Part shown: positions 46,577-55,532 of the stretch, piece after piece | How the letters are laid out: each line of letters begins with the position of its first letter | Numbering within the stretch: the stretch's first letter is position 1 | Assembly (NCBI GenBank): GCA_963717115.1 | Contig: CAVQVO010000001.1 | Span: 271,398 to 335,397 of the forward strand | Direction: 5' to 3' | Source: JBBQUN01 sp963717115 | Lineage (GTDB): Bacteria; Actinomycetota; Acidimicrobiia; Acidimicrobiales; SZUA-35 | Length of the DNA stretch: 64,000 bases | Translations under genes and position numbers: made by a program | Notes under the pieces: model-generated | Database searches by the model: none | The model's input: the letters and a program-made list of their open reading frames with translations, nothing else | What the model was told of the DNA's origin: nothing

Positions 46577-46582
46577 TATCGT
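46577..46582 (+). promoter_or_regulatory. Probable -10 (leaderless)
   Basis: TATCGT, 7 bases before the ATG at 46590. Confidence 0.35.
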
Positions 46583-46589
46583 CGGCTCC

Positions 46590-46778
46590 ATGGACGAGCG
46601 TGAGCGAATCGGCATCGAGGAATTGGCAGCAATGACTCCCGACGAGCGACTCGCGATCATCAAGTCTGCGACAGTCACCGACTGGGGTCAGGTCCCGGCT
46701 TCCATGCAAGCCCGGATCGAAGCAGCCGAAGCCGACATGGCGGCAGCAACGAGTTCAGGCGAACGGTTCGACCGCTAG
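46590..46778 (+). CDS. Small acidic hypothetical protein, possible antitoxin
   Basis: 62 residues, helical and acidic (ELAAMTPDERLAIIKSATVTDWG, RIEAAEADMAAAT). No family recognised with certainty; size and charge would suit an antitoxin. It converges with, and overlaps by 24 bases, the minus-strand gene that follows. Confidence 0.6.
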   Translation: MDERERIGIEELAAMTPDERLAIIKSATVTDWGQVPASMQARIEAAEADMAAATSSGERFDR

Positions 46779-47099
46779 CCAGGTCAGCACGACCTCGTCC
46801 TCGACGAGACGACACCAGACCGCTACGGAATACAGCAACATGCCGGATCGTATGAAGACGCGTTGGTCGTCGCCCGGCCGCTCCTGCGTGACCGACTCGT
46901 AGTCTTGAGCAAGAAGGTCGACGATGGGTGGGAGTTCGTAGCTCAGAAAGTCGAATCTCGACGGCACGCCACCCCTGCGCACCTCGGGCAACTCGATCTC
47001 GAGGCGCTGATAGAAGCTCTCCTCCGCTCGAACGATCCGCCGCTGGCCCATAGGTACACAATGGCAGGCCGCAAGCTCGTTTGCGGCGATCGGCTGCAC
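46755..47099 (-). CDS. Hypothetical protein, possibly a small toxin
   Basis: 114 residues, or 98 from the ATG at 47051 (MGQRRIVRAEESFYQRL), which I slightly prefer. Mixed alpha/beta pattern with PSRFDFLSYELPPIVDLLAQDYE and a C-terminal strand pair (VAVWCRLVEDEVVLTWLAVE). The size and layout recall RelE/ParE-like toxins but no diagnostic residues can be confirmed. Confidence 0.55.
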   Translation of the reverse strand: MQPIAANELAACHCVPMGQRRIVRAEESFYQRLEIELPEVRRGGVPSRFDFLSYELPPIVDLLAQDYESVTQERPGDDQRVFIRSGMLLYSVAVWCRLVEDEVVLTWLAVEPFA

Positions 47100-47115
47100 T
47101 TCGTTCGAGCGCTCT

Positions 47116-47141
47116 GGGTTTCGATACTCCGATCGAAACCC
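47116..47141. repeat. Perfect 10-bp inverted repeat, 6-base loop
   Basis: GGGTTTCGAT ACTCCG ATCGAAACCC. It lies 17 bases upstream of the minus-strand gene that starts at 47099, so an operator is as likely as a terminator; there is no T-tract. Confidence 0.7.
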
Positions 47142-47383
47142 GTCCCGGCGTCAGCGGTGGCGAAGCTTGCCTCTCGGCTTCCAGGATCACGGTTGGTGTC
47201 GATGGAGCGAGATAGATCAAGGTCTCGCCGCTGAGTGTTGTCGAGTGTCGGATCGTGTCGCCTTTTTGGCGAGGTGTTCGTTGGTTTCGTCAAGGCAGAG
47301 CTACGACATGGCTGTTCGCCGGCGTTCTCGGCGGGGCCGTGCGCAGACTGGGCCTACCACTACTGGCTAGGAGCGTTGCAGCG

Positions 47384-47590
47384 TTGATCGAAACGCGGCC
47401 GGGCGTTCGCAGCGGCAAGCCATGTTTCGTCGGCACGAGGGTCACGGTCTACGCCGTGCTGGACTATCCGGCGTCAGGAATGACTGCGGCCGAGATCGTC
47501 GAGGACTTTGCCGAGTTGAGCGAGGAGCGCATCCGCGCTGCGCTGGAGTTCGCCGCGATGTGTGAGCGTCGACTCGCCGAACCGCCATGA
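47384..47590 (+). CDS. DUF433-domain antitoxin
   Basis: 68 residues from a TTG start with AGGAG about 10 bases upstream. IETRPGVRSGKPCFVGTRVTVYAVLDYPASGMTAAEIVEDFAELS is a clear DUF433 winged-helix, the antitoxin half of DUF433/DUF5615 pairs. The next frame begins in its last codons (ATGA at 47587), as expected for the toxin gene. Confidence 0.8.
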   Translation: MIETRPGVRSGKPCFVGTRVTVYAVLDYPASGMTAAEIVEDFAELSEERIRAALEFAAMCERRLAEPP

Positions 47591-47735
47591 ACCTCCCGTT
47601 CGATCAGAGCCCCTCACGCTGTCCTTGTCGCCCGAATGCGTGACGACTTCCCGATTGCGCACACGTACCGACGCTTGCTCTCGACGCGGCGTCTGACAAC
47701 GAGACTGGGACTACGCCGGCCAACACGGTCACTCG
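47587..47735 (+). pseudogene. DUF5615 PIN-like toxin, decayed
   Basis: MNLPFDQSPS, then ARMRDDFP, then AHVPTLALDAASDN, then WDYAGQHGHSLLFS occur in order but in different frames, matching the DUF5615 pattern (MxLLFDxNLS...HVRxLGLxxASDxEIWxYA). At least two bases appear missing and the C-terminal half is replaced by the convergent regulator gene. Probably dead. Confidence 0.6.
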
Positions 47736-48355
47736 CTGTTGTTCTCGTTGGTTTCGTCGAGGTCGTCGAGGAGGTTGATGATGCCGGTGAGGACTTCTTT
47801 GGCTCGGTCGGTGTCGCCGAGGAGTTGCCCGATGCGGATCGCGGTTTGGGCGCGGAGTTGGGTGTCGAGTCGTTGGTGGACGTCGGGGATCTCGCGTCCG
47901 CGGAGTTCGGTTCGCCCGTCGTCGTAGGTGCGCATGATGGTCGGGCCGAGGGGCCAGACCCGGAGTTCGCCTTCCCATGCTTCGATCGTTTCGGGCGTCC
48001 CGAGGATCGCGTCGATCAGCAGCATGGGTTCCCAACCGGTCTTGGGTTCGTCGGGGGTGAGGACACCGATGTCGTCCATGACGGGCGGTGGGGTGAAGAA
48101 CCAGCCGATCGGGAGCCGGAACCCGCGTGACAGGGCGAGGAGTTCGTCGGCGCTGAACTGCCGGATCCGACCACCGGTGAAGGACCGTTCGATGGCCGAG
48201 AAACTGGCGGAGGAGAGTCTGGTGCCGAGGAATGGTTCGAGTTCGATGGCGGCTTGTTCTTGGGTCCAGCCTCGCAGACGTCGGGCCATGGCGACGCGGT
48301 AGGCGACGATCTGGTTGGGGGTCCAGGCGTTGGGGTTGGTCTTGGATCGGGCCAT
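47729..48355 (-). CDS. XRE-family helix-turn-helix regulator
   Basis: 208 residues. N-terminal Cro/C1-type domain: VAYRVAMARRLRGWTQEQAAIELEPFLG with SSASFSAIERSF as recognition helix, followed by a helical C-terminal part (TAIRIGQLLGDTDRAKEVLTG). TAGATT lies 8 bases before the ATG at 48355. Divergent from the excisionase-like gene, across an 88-base gap with two TCTACC direct repeats (near 48378 and 48394) that could be its operator. Likely master regulator of the mobile element. Confidence 0.85.
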   Translation of the reverse strand: MARSKTNPNAWTPNQIVAYRVAMARRLRGWTQEQAAIELEPFLGTRLSSASFSAIERSFTGGRIRQFSADELLALSRGFRLPIGWFFTPPPVMDDIGVLTPDEPKTGWEPMLLIDAILGTPETIEAWEGELRVWPLGPTIMRTYDDGRTELRGREIPDVHQRLDTQLRAQTAIRIGQLLGDTDRAKEVLTGIINLLDDLDETNENNSE

Positions 48356-48443
48356 GACCATCGAATCTAGCCTGTCTACCGTTTGATGAAGTTCTCTACC
48401 CGCCTGTTGCATCCGAACCACACACCTGGTATTTGTTGAGGCG

Positions 48444-48803
48444 GTGACTACTCAACCGGCGGGTGAGATCACAGGGGTGGGTCCTCCGGATCTGTTGACT
48501 GTGGAAGAAACGATGCGGATCCTCCGCCTCGGTCGCACCACGCTGTATCAGCAGACCTCGCTGTACATCGCCACCAACGGAGCGAAGGGTGATATCCCGG
48601 CGAAGAAGTTCGGCCGGCAGACCCGGATCCTTCGAGCCCAGTTGGAAGAACGGCTTGGTGCGTCGATCTCGTGGCCGATCCCGGCCGAGGTCACCCCGAT
48701 CAGCGACGCCCCCTCCAACACCACGGCGACGACCCTGCAGGTCCGATCGGCAACGACACCCCGGCATCGGCCCGACGGACATCCAAACGCCGAGCGAACG
48801 TGA
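48444..48803 (+). CDS. Excisionase-like / MerR-type helix-turn-helix protein
   Basis: 119 residues. LLTVEETMRILRLGRTTLYQQT ... PAKKFGRQTRILRAQLEERLGA is the HTH_17/excisionase pattern, here with a longer wing; the C-terminal 45 residues are Ser/Thr-rich and disordered. Heads the plus-strand mobilisation operon leading to the relaxase. Could act as excision factor for the integrase at 45253 or as plasmid-type replication/partition regulator. Confidence 0.75.
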   Translation: MTTQPAGEITGVGPPDLLTVEETMRILRLGRTTLYQQTSLYIATNGAKGDIPAKKFGRQTRILRAQLEERLGASISWPIPAEVTPISDAPSNTTATTLQVRSATTPRHRPDGHPNAERT

Positions 48804-48859
48804 CGGCCGAGTCCTCTACCGACGCGCAGACCTCTCTGCCGTTCAGCGCCTGAGCCCCG

Positions 48860-48973
48860 ATGACCGTCGCCACCATCTCCCGCCCCATCTCTCGTTCCTT
48901 CAACCCTTTTTGGACAGACGAGTGCACACCGGTTCGGAGTGCGTTCCCGAGCCGAGAATGTGAGATGAGATGA
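48860..48973 (+). CDS. Possible 37-residue protein coupled to relaxase
   Basis: MTVATISRPISRSFNPFW... ends in a TGA that overlaps the relaxase ATG (ATGA). Just before it, a 17-codon frame (48800-48853) starts inside the stop of the excisionase-like gene (GTGA). Both may only serve to couple translation; no family recognised. Confidence 0.35.
   Translation: MTVATISRPISRSFNPFWTDECTPVRSAFPSRECEMR
48956..48967 (+). promoter_or_regulatory. 12-bp box shared with the excisionase region
   Basis: GAATGTGAGATG immediately before the relaxase ATG. Its exact reverse complement occurs at 59039-59050, with near copies at 59147-59158. Possibly a binding site for an element-encoded regulator, or part of oriT. 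Confidence 0.4.
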
Positions 48974-51900
48974 CGGCGCGGGTGACGACGTTGAAAGGCC
49001 CGGCCGCCGGCGCCTACTACGTCGAGCAGTTACCGAACTACTACCTCGACAGCGGTGAACCGCGTGGGATCTGGCACGGCCGCGGCGCCGAACTCCTTGG
49101 CCTGCACGGCGAGGTCGACAACGACGCCTTCCTGGCCCTGCTCGCTGGTGCTGATCCGAACCAGCCCGAGGTGTTGTTGGGTCGCCGGTTCGGCGACACC
49201 TCGGTCCGAGGGTTCGACATCACCGCGTCGGCTCCCAAGTCGGTGTCGACCTTGTTCGCGGTCGGCGATGACCGTGTCCGTGATCATGTGCTGGCCGCCC
49301 ATGACGCTGCGGTCGCGGCGATGGTGGATTGGGTGGAGGGTCACGCGCACACCCGGTTCCGGGTGAACGGTGAGATCGTCACCGTCGACGCCAAAGGGAT
49401 CGTCGCGGCGACGTTCCGTCAGCACACCTCGCGTGCGTTGGACCCGCAGTTGCATACCCATGTCGTGGTGGCGAACCGTGTCTACTCGCCGGATGGGCGG
49501 TGGTTGGCGTTGGATGCCCGCACCCTCAAACTCGACCAACGCACCGCCTCGGCCACCTACCACCTCGCCCTGCGCTCCGAACTCACTCGCCGTCTCGGTG
49601 TCGAGTGGGGGCCGGTGGTCAACGGGATCGCCGACGTCGAACACCTGCCCGATGTGGTGTTGGAGGAGTTCTCGTCGCGTACCGCGGACATCGTGCGTCG
49701 TCTCGATGAGAAGCTCGACCGGTTCACCCGGACCATGGACCGTGAGCCAACGGTGCGGGAACGGTGGCAACTCGAACGCGAAGCCGCCGTCGATTCCCGG
49801 CCATCGAAACCTCATGAAGTGTCGGCCGATGTGTTGCATCGGCGTTGGCGGGACCAGGTCGTCGAACTCGGCATCCACCCGACCCGGATGACCGGCCTCA
49901 CTCTCGACGCCGTCCTCCCCCGACAGCTGACCAAAGACGATCGGCGAGAAAGCCATCGACCAAGCGATGCAGACCCTGTCGGAGAAGCAGTCGACGTGGC
50001 GGCCCGCCGAGCTGCAACGCGAGATCGCCGCCGCCATCCCCACCGACGTCGTCCTCGACACCGGGCAGCTCGACAACACGCTCGACTACCTCACCACAAC
50101 TCGCCATCGACACCCGCTGTGTCGACATCTCGCGTCCCATCCCCACCAACGTTGCGCTGCGGCGTGATGGCCGGCCGATCACCGAAGCCGGCATCGACCG
50201 TGCCCTCACCACCGACACGATCCTGGCGCAGGAACACCGGCTCAACGCGTGGGCCGACCGGCGGATGGCCCACCCCGCCATCGACTCGCCCGTCGCTGCT
50301 GGTCGGGCCAGGGTCGAGCTCACCGGCCCGCAAGCCGAGGTCGCCGCCACCGTCGCCGGGAACGCCCATTTGGCGTTGGTGGTCGGCCCGGCCGGGACCG
50401 GGAAGACCACGGCCCTCACCCCCGGGGTCGAGCAGCTTCATGCGGAGGGGCGGGCCGTGTTCGGTGTCGCACCCTCCGCCGCCGCCGCCGAAGTATTGGG
50501 CGCGGAGACCGGGGTCGATGCCGACACGATCGACAAACTCCTCACCGAACATGACCTCACCCGACCCCCGGCGCATCGCTACGACCTCCCCGCCGGAGCC
50601 ACCATCATCGTCGACGAAGCGGGGATGCTCGCCACCGACAAACTCGACCAACTCGCCTACCTCGCCGACACGACGGTCGTGGCGGATCGTCATGGTCGGC
50701 GACCCCATGCAATTCTCGGCCGTCGGTCGGGGCGGCATGTTCGAACACCTCATCGATCAACACGGCGCCATCGAACTCGACCGAGTGCATCGGTTCACCC
50801 ACCAATGGGAACGAGACGCCTCACTCCACCTCCGCCGCAGCACCCCCGGCATCGCCGAGGTCTACGACCTCCACGGCCGACTCCATGGCGGGGACCGACT
50901 CGGCATGCAACGAGCCGCCCTCGACGCCTGGCACCAAGCACGCGTCAACGGTGAGACCGTGATCCTGGCTGCCCCCACCAACGACGTCGTGGTCCGCCTC
51001 AACGAACAAGCCCAACAACGCCTCCTCCAAACCGGGGAACTCTCCGGGCGGGGACGCAGTCTCCAGGCCGGCCCCTACCGGCTCCATGCCGGTGACGAGA
51101 TCGCCACCCGGCGCAATCACCGGCAACTCGAAACCGACCGTGGCATCGCCGTCCGCAACCGCGACCACTGGACCATCGACACCGTCCACCGCAACCGCGA
51201 CCTCACTGTCACCGGCGCCTCCGGGACGATCAGGCTCCCCGCCGACTACGTCCAGCAACACGTCGAACTCGGGTACGCCCAGACCAGTCACGCCACCCAA
51301 GGCGCCACCGTCGACCGGTCCATCCTCTACCTCGACGGCCCGACCGACGCCCGCGGGATCTACGTGCCCCTCACCCGCGGCCGCCACGACAACTCCGCGT
51401 ACATCGTCACCCAACCCGAACAGACAGCGGTCGAGGTCATCGCCGAAGGGTTACAGCGGAACTGGATCGACCGGCCCGCCATCGTCCGCCAAGCCGAACT
51501 CAACCCGCCGATCGCTGCCCAACGGCCCGGAACCATCCCGCCCGCCGAGCTACGCCACCTCATCGCCCGACGGGCCGAGATCGAGACCCGGCTCACCGAA
51601 ACCGCCGACGACCTCGCCAACCTCCCCGTCAAACGCCTCGATCTCGTCCGTCAACGCGACACCGCCACCAAAGAACTCGCCAACTACCAGGAACGACACG
51701 ACAACGCCGCCGAGCTGCTCGCCCAACGCGACCGGCCACTACGACGCCGCGGTCACGAACAAGCGATCGCCAACGCCAAACAAACCCTCGAAACCGTGTC
51801 GCCACAGATGAACGCCCGCACCGCCCTCATCGGCCAGATCGACAACCGAATCGGAATGCTCGATCAGCAATACGCCTACGCCGCCCGTGAAGACCGTGAT

Positions 51901-52272
51901 CGGCCACAGCTACAAGCCGAACTCGACGAAGCCGTCGGCCGGCTCCAACAAGACCGGACCGTACGGTCAAGGGTGATGCGGCTCCAGCAACCCGAACACA
52001 TCACCAAGACCCTCGGCGACCGGCCTATCGGCGGGCATCCCGCCAACGCCTGGGACCTCGCCGCCGGGCAACTCGATCAACACCACGCCGCCTTCCAACT
52101 CACCCACGGCCTCGGACCACAACGAGGGCTACGCATGATCCCCGGGTTCCAACACAGCCGGGCGCTCACCGCCAACCGGATCGACGCCATCAGCCAATCC
52201 ATCACCACCCAACAACGAGAACACCGCCAACAAGAACTCAGCCGATCCCGAGGCCTCGGCCGAAGCCGATAA
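48970..52272 (+). CDS. MobF/TraA conjugative relaxase-helicase (three frameshifts that cancel)
   Basis: About 1,100 residues. N-terminal TrwC-like relaxase: YYVEQLPNYYLDS holds the catalytic tyrosine pair, and RQHTSRALDPQLHTHVVVANR the three metal-binding histidines. Then a RecD-like helicase: LVVGPAGTGKTTALTPG (Walker A), ATIIVDEAGML (DEAG), RIVMVGDPMQFSAVGRGG, GYAQTSHATQGATVD (motif VI-like). Single-base insertions near 49943, 50098 and 50680 move residues ~325-570 into two other frames; the third restores the first. The C-terminal ~250 residues are coiled coil. Nicks and unwinds the element for transfer. No coupling protein or type IV secretion genes are present. Confidence 0.9.
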   Translation: MTARVTTLKGPAAGAYYVEQLPNYYLDSGEPRGIWHGRGAELLGLHGEVDNDAFLALLAGADPNQPEVLLGRRFGDTSVRGFDITASAPKSVSTLFAVGDDRVRDHVLAAHDAAVAAMVDWVEGHAHTRFRVNGEIVTVDAKGIVAATFRQHTSRALDPQLHTHVVVANRVYSPDGRWLALDARTLKLDQRTASATYHLALRSELTRRLGVEWGPVVNGIADVEHLPDVVLEEFSSRTADIVRRLDEKLDRFTRTMDREPTVRERWQLEREAAVDSRPSKPHEVSADVLHRRWRDQVVELGIHPTRMTGLTLDAVLPRQLTKDDRRESHRPSDADPVGEAVDVAARRAATRDRRRHPHRRRPRHRAARQHARLPHHNSPSTPAVSTSRVPSPPTLRCGVMAGRSPKPASTVPSPPTRSWRRNTGSTRGPTGGWPTPPSTRPSLLVGPGSSSPARKPRSPPPSPGTPIWRWWSARPGPGRPRPSPPGSSSFMRRGGPCSVSHPPPPPPKYWARRPGSMPTRSTNSSPNMTSPDPRRIATTSPPEPPSSSTKRGCSPPTNSTNSPTSPTRRSWRIVMVGDPMQFSAVGRGGMFEHLIDQHGAIELDRVHRFTHQWERDASLHLRRSTPGIAEVYDLHGRLHGGDRLGMQRAALDAWHQARVNGETVILAAPTNDVVVRLNEQAQQRLLQTGELSGRGRSLQAGPYRLHAGDEIATRRNHRQLETDRGIAVRNRDHWTIDTVHRNRDLTVTGASGTIRLPADYVQQHVELGYAQTSHATQGATVDRSILYLDGPTDARGIYVPLTRGRHDNSAYIVTQPEQTAVEVIAEGLQRNWIDRPAIVRQAELNPPIAAQRPGTIPPAELRHLIARRAEIETRLTETADDLANLPVKRLDLVRQRDTATKELANYQERHDNAAELLAQRDRPLRRRGHEQAIANAKQTLETVSPQMNARTALIGQIDNRIGMLDQQYAYAAREDRDRPQLQAELDEAVGRLQQDRTVRSRVMRLQQPEHITKTLGDRPIGGHPANAWDLAAGQLDQHHAAFQLTHGLGPQRGLRMIPGFQHSRALTANRIDAISQSITTQQREHRQQELSRSRGLGRSR

Positions 52273-52289
52273 GACCCAACCGCAGCCAT

Positions 52290-52312
52290 GCCTCCCCGCA
52301 GGCGGGGGAGGC
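52290..52312 (+). terminator. Hairpin after relaxase gene
   Basis: GCCTCCCC and GGGGAGGC pair perfectly around a 7-base loop, 17 bases after the relaxase stop. No T-tract, as is common in high-GC genomes. Confidence 0.55.
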
Positions 52313-52752
52313 AGAGCCCAGTGTGGTCAATCGCCACGGCGTCAAGGGTCGGTTCCGGGACTCCGCTGCGCTCCGTGTCCTCACCTCCAACCTCCGGCCG
52401 GCCCCCTGACCCCGAAAACTCAGACGCTCAGACGAGGCGAATCGGGCCCGTCCAGCCAGCCGACTAGGCGCGATATCAAAGCATCCCCGAACGGCACCTT
52501 GCGGGCATGCCCCATCTGGATATCGGCCGCGCGTTATGGGATACGTCGACGCTCGAGGTGGAGAAGCCCCGTGCTCCGGCAGAGTCAGAGGCTCGTGACA
52601 TCGTCAACGACGATCGCTCCGGCGCGCGAGCTCGATGCCCCGAAACCGGCAGACCTGATCGCCGATGGTCCGGTATCACGAACCGAGTCGAGGGATCGTC
52701 GGCGTCTCGACCCGAAGCGCTGGCCACGCTCCAGCGAAGGTGAACAGCGAGA
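52313..52752. other. Intergenic, no supported gene
   Basis: Open frames here are short and show neither domain similarity nor a start with a ribosome-binding site. Confidence 0.4.
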
Positions 52753-53083
52753 CTATCTGTGGCTTCTTCGTGGGTGAACAACTCGAACGACCGCAGGCCC
52801 AGCCGCAGCAAGCACCGCAGGGTACTCTTCGGCGTAGATTGCGGCCCGGTCGTTGAGAACGACGCTCAGAGCCCGCCACTCAGGAGCGGTCACCTCGTCA
52901 GGAAGCTTCGTCGAGCGCTTGACGTGTCCGAGCGACCGATTCCGAGAGAACATCAGCACGGGCACGGTCGCTGCCGCTGAGATTGGATGGGCGGGATTCT
53001 CCGGCACGGGCACGAGCATCAGCCAGGCGCTCCGGGCTCCAACCCAGCCGTTCGGCGATCTGCTCCAGCGTCTCGACCGGCAT
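52753..53083 (-). CDS. Hypothetical ~110-residue protein (one frameshift)
   Basis: MPVETLEQIAERLGWSPERLADARARAG reads like a helical N-terminal domain, and after removing one T near 52903 the protein continues DEAPDEVTAPEWRALSVVLNDRAAIYAEEYPAVLAAAGP. Both parts share strong third-position GC. No family known to me. A TTG nine bases upstream is another possible start. Confidence 0.55.
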
Positions 53084-53092
53084 GAACGGCAA

Positions 53093-53956
53093 GGCATCGG
53101 CGTGGCGCCACGCTCGACGGACGTGACTTCACCGTGCTGACACTGCGGCCATGTCAAGGCCCGGTTCGCGCCAACTACCACCACGACACCTGGCACGTTC
53201 CGACCAGAGCGCGCCACCGCTCGCTCGACTGCTGAGGGTACTGTCCCAATGGAACAGCACCGTCCAAGGTCGACACCAGCGACGACATGCTTCGTCGGCA
53301 CCGGTCGGAGCGACGTGATCGGCGATTTGCGTCTTGGGGCTACCTCGCTGCTACCGGAGCGACTCCTGATCGTCGCCGGCTGCGGAAGCGACGCCGAGGC
53401 GACCACCACCCCAGCATCGGCTATCCAGCCCGCAGCGACGTTGCCACCGTTGTTCCCCGATCGCTGAGGAAGTCCTAAAGGTCGAAAAGGGCGAGGCGAA
53501 CAACTGGACCGATCGGTCGCTTCTTCTGGCGTCACCGTTGCGGAACCGACCGAATGGGGCAGACAGAGCGGGTTCACCGAGATCGTTGTTGCCGATGTCG
53601 AAGAGGACCTTCCAGCGATCGGCGGACCAGGTTCCAGCTCTCGTCATCCGCGAATCTGGCGGCATCGTGGGCGAAAGTCCAGATCTTCCAGGACTTCCAC
53701 ACCACGGTCGACACCGCCATCGCAAAACGCGAGCACCTGTTCCCCGGCAGTACGCACCGCGAACTCTTCGAACACGAACGCGAGGCCGTGTGGGCATCGC
53801 CGCCCCTCCCGACCGAATGAACCGGCCTGACACCGCCGCAGACCACCGACCCCGGCAGGGTGCCCCCTACCGGTCACTGCCAGACCGCCGAACAACACCC
53901 CAGATGCGCCGGCGATTGCGGTGTACTCGAGTTCTGACGGCTGCGACTGCTACCAG
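53093..53956. other. Region of coding fragments, no complete gene
   Basis: Two plus-strand stretches look coding. About 53330-53467 resembles a lipoprotein start (LLIVAGCGSDAEATTTPAS), and 53641-53820 has very strong codon bias (VQIFQDFHTTVDTAIAKREH, RELFEHEREAVW) before a stop. They may be the ends of one exported protein broken by several indels. Nothing on the minus strand is more convincing. Confidence 0.4.
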
Positions 53957-54266
53957 TCATTCCACCCGGGGGTTGCCGTCTCCCTGCCACCAGCACGGAA
54001 GTGTGATGGGCAGGTCGAGATCCGCGCTCGGCCCCAAGCTCTCGAGCGATTGGTCCGACAAAGGTCCGTCCAGCGAGACGGACAGCTGGCTCGCCGAGGA
54101 TCGAACTGGTTCGGGGAGTCGGGTTGATGACCGGCATTCCAGAGAGAGTGTCAACGATCCAGCTCGTTGCGATTCTCGTGCCTGCGCTGTCGATGACAAT
54201 GTCGAGAGCTTCACCCTCGTCCCACCTGACGGACTCGATGACCAGAGGGCTGGCGAGGTCGATCAT
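53957..54266 (-). CDS. Hypothetical 102-residue protein (one frameshift)
   Basis: MIDLASPLVIESVRWDEGEALDIVI, then, after removing one C near 54114, INPTPEPVRSSASQLSVSLDG and a C-terminus ending WWQGDGNPRVE. Beta-rich, no signal peptide, no family recognised. Third of three closely spaced minus-strand genes of unknown function; such small cytosolic proteins next to exported ones could be immunity proteins, but this is only inference. Confidence 0.5.
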
Positions 54267-54294
54267 CGAACGGACGCTAGTCGTTGCGGGCTCA

Positions 54295-54703
54295 TCACGA
54301 TGGCGAGGGCTGCGCATCACCCTGGCCAGTACCCATACCAGCGTGAACCGTGAGATCCGGTCCTTGCCACGCCGGTTCGATCAGCATCGACTCAGCGTCA
54401 CTCACCTGCACTCCAAGACGGAGGGAGATCGAAGCCCAGCGATGCCCGGACCCAGAACAATAGCTCGATCGCCCCCACCGGAAGCGGGACCGGGTTCTTC
54501 TCCAGCGAGCACCCCGAAAACGGGACCAACAGAGCACGGACAGAATCCAGTCGCTGCAAGCCGAGATGCAGGGTCTGTTCGGCCCAACGGCATGCAGATA
54601 TCGCTGGAGTCCCTCGCTGGGCGCTCCCGGGGGTGACATCGAGCGAGCTCGCGAGATCGCCAGCGAGGTCAAGCAACGTGAAGTCGTAGCCCATGGACAT
54701 CAC
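54295..54703 (-). CDS. Hypothetical ~136-residue protein (several frameshifts)
   Basis: Begins MGYDFTLLDLAGDLASSLDVTPG, then GAPSEGLQRYLHAVG, then EQTLHLGLQRLDSVRALLVP and LLFWVRASLGFDLPP, ending LGVQVSDAESMLIEPAW. Two one-base insertions and one missing base must be assumed. ATG overlaps the preceding gene's stop by four bases. Function unknown. Confidence 0.45.
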
Positions 54704-54909
54704 CGTCGCATATCAGCTTTCGCCAGGATGCTGAATCTGGCGGACTGCTCGATATCCCGATCGGAAACGCCGAGGCCGAGCAGTCGGGTGCCAGACCGTA
54801 CGCAGACCATGGGGTAGTCCCCAAGCTGGAACCGTTCGATGGTGGTCACGTACTTCACGTCCCGATCATTGTAGGTGCCAGGCAACCCGAGACAGGTTGG
54901 AAGAGGCAT
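54700..54909 (-). CDS. Hypothetical 69-residue protein
   Basis: MPLPTCLGLPGTYNDRDVKYVTTIERFQLGDYPMV... an intact frame with GGAGG about 11 bases upstream. Mixed alpha/beta, soluble. ATGA overlap with the next gene shows these small proteins are co-translated. No family recognised. Confidence 0.6.
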   Translation of the reverse strand: MPLPTCLGLPGTYNDRDVKYVTTIERFQLGDYPMVCVRSGTRLLGLGVSDRDIEQSARFSILAKADMRR

Positions 54910-55037
54910 CCAACACCGACCTCCACCGCGTCCCATAACCCGCTGGCGGCGAGGCGCAAGAGCCGCCCCCGACCGCCGGCCGTGGGACGCAGCGAACAGC
55001 ATCCCCGAGAACCCGCCACAGCTGCGAGACCAGGGAT

Positions 55038-55532
55038 GTGTGGTGTCTCGATCCCGCGAACAGTCCGGTTCTTATGAGAGCGCTACGGCCGCATTGGCGC
55101 GAGCCGGTCGTCGACGTCGCCTGGGCCGGTGAGGGCTGGCGCGAAATCGTGGCCGCCTGCCACTCAGCGGTTGCAGACCGTTTCCCGGACTATCAGCTGC
55201 TTGCGGTGAAGCAGAAGCACGGCTTGCTGGCATTCCAGGCGATTCCCTGCGCTTGGTCGGACCACTCCGCAGCTTGGACCCCGGCCGAACTCAGCGAACT
55301 CAATGCAATCGTCGAGACGTTCGTCGCCAAATCGGCAATCGTATGTGAATGGTGCGGCGGCGACGGACTGCTGCGCGACGATCGAGATCTCGAACTTACG
55401 CTGTGCGACCAGTGCAACGACAGGTTCTCCGATCCAGTGACGACGACGCGATCGGATTTGGGGTACTGGGGCCTTATGGCTTCTGGTTGCGGGCCATCAG
55501 GAGGTCAGTGGCATCAACGTCCTGAGAGCTGA
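55038..55532 (+). CDS. Hypothetical protein with C-terminal zinc-ribbon-like CxxC pair
   Basis: Up to 164 residues from GTG 55038; an ATG at 55074 is an alternative. The middle (GWREIVAACHSAV ... LLAVKQKHGLLAFQAI) and end (SAIVCEWCGGDGLLRDDRDLELTLCDQC) resemble a widespread family of small phage- and toxin-associated proteins with a VKxKxGxLxF motif and a CxxC...CxxC/H ribbon. Its role in that family is not established. The 3' end overlaps the convergent exported-protein gene by 59 bases. Confidence 0.65.
   Translation: MWCLDPANSPVLMRALRPHWREPVVDVAWAGEGWREIVAACHSAVADRFPDYQLLAVKQKHGLLAFQAIPCAWSDHSAAWTPAELSELNAIVETFVAKSAIVCEWCGGDGLLRDDRDLELTLCDQCNDRFSDPVTTTRSDLGYWGLMASGCGPSGGQWHQRPES

Noticed and set aside
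48970..52272. Programmed ribosomal frameshifting in the relaxase, kinase and other genes
   Set aside because: No shared slippery heptamer or downstream structure is seen; three shifts in one gene and similar shifts in unrelated genes fit sequencing insertions better.
53351..53833. Minus-strand gene across the fragment region
   Set aside because: Codon bias and the helical pattern at 53641-53820 favour the plus strand, and the minus frame shows no start or domain.
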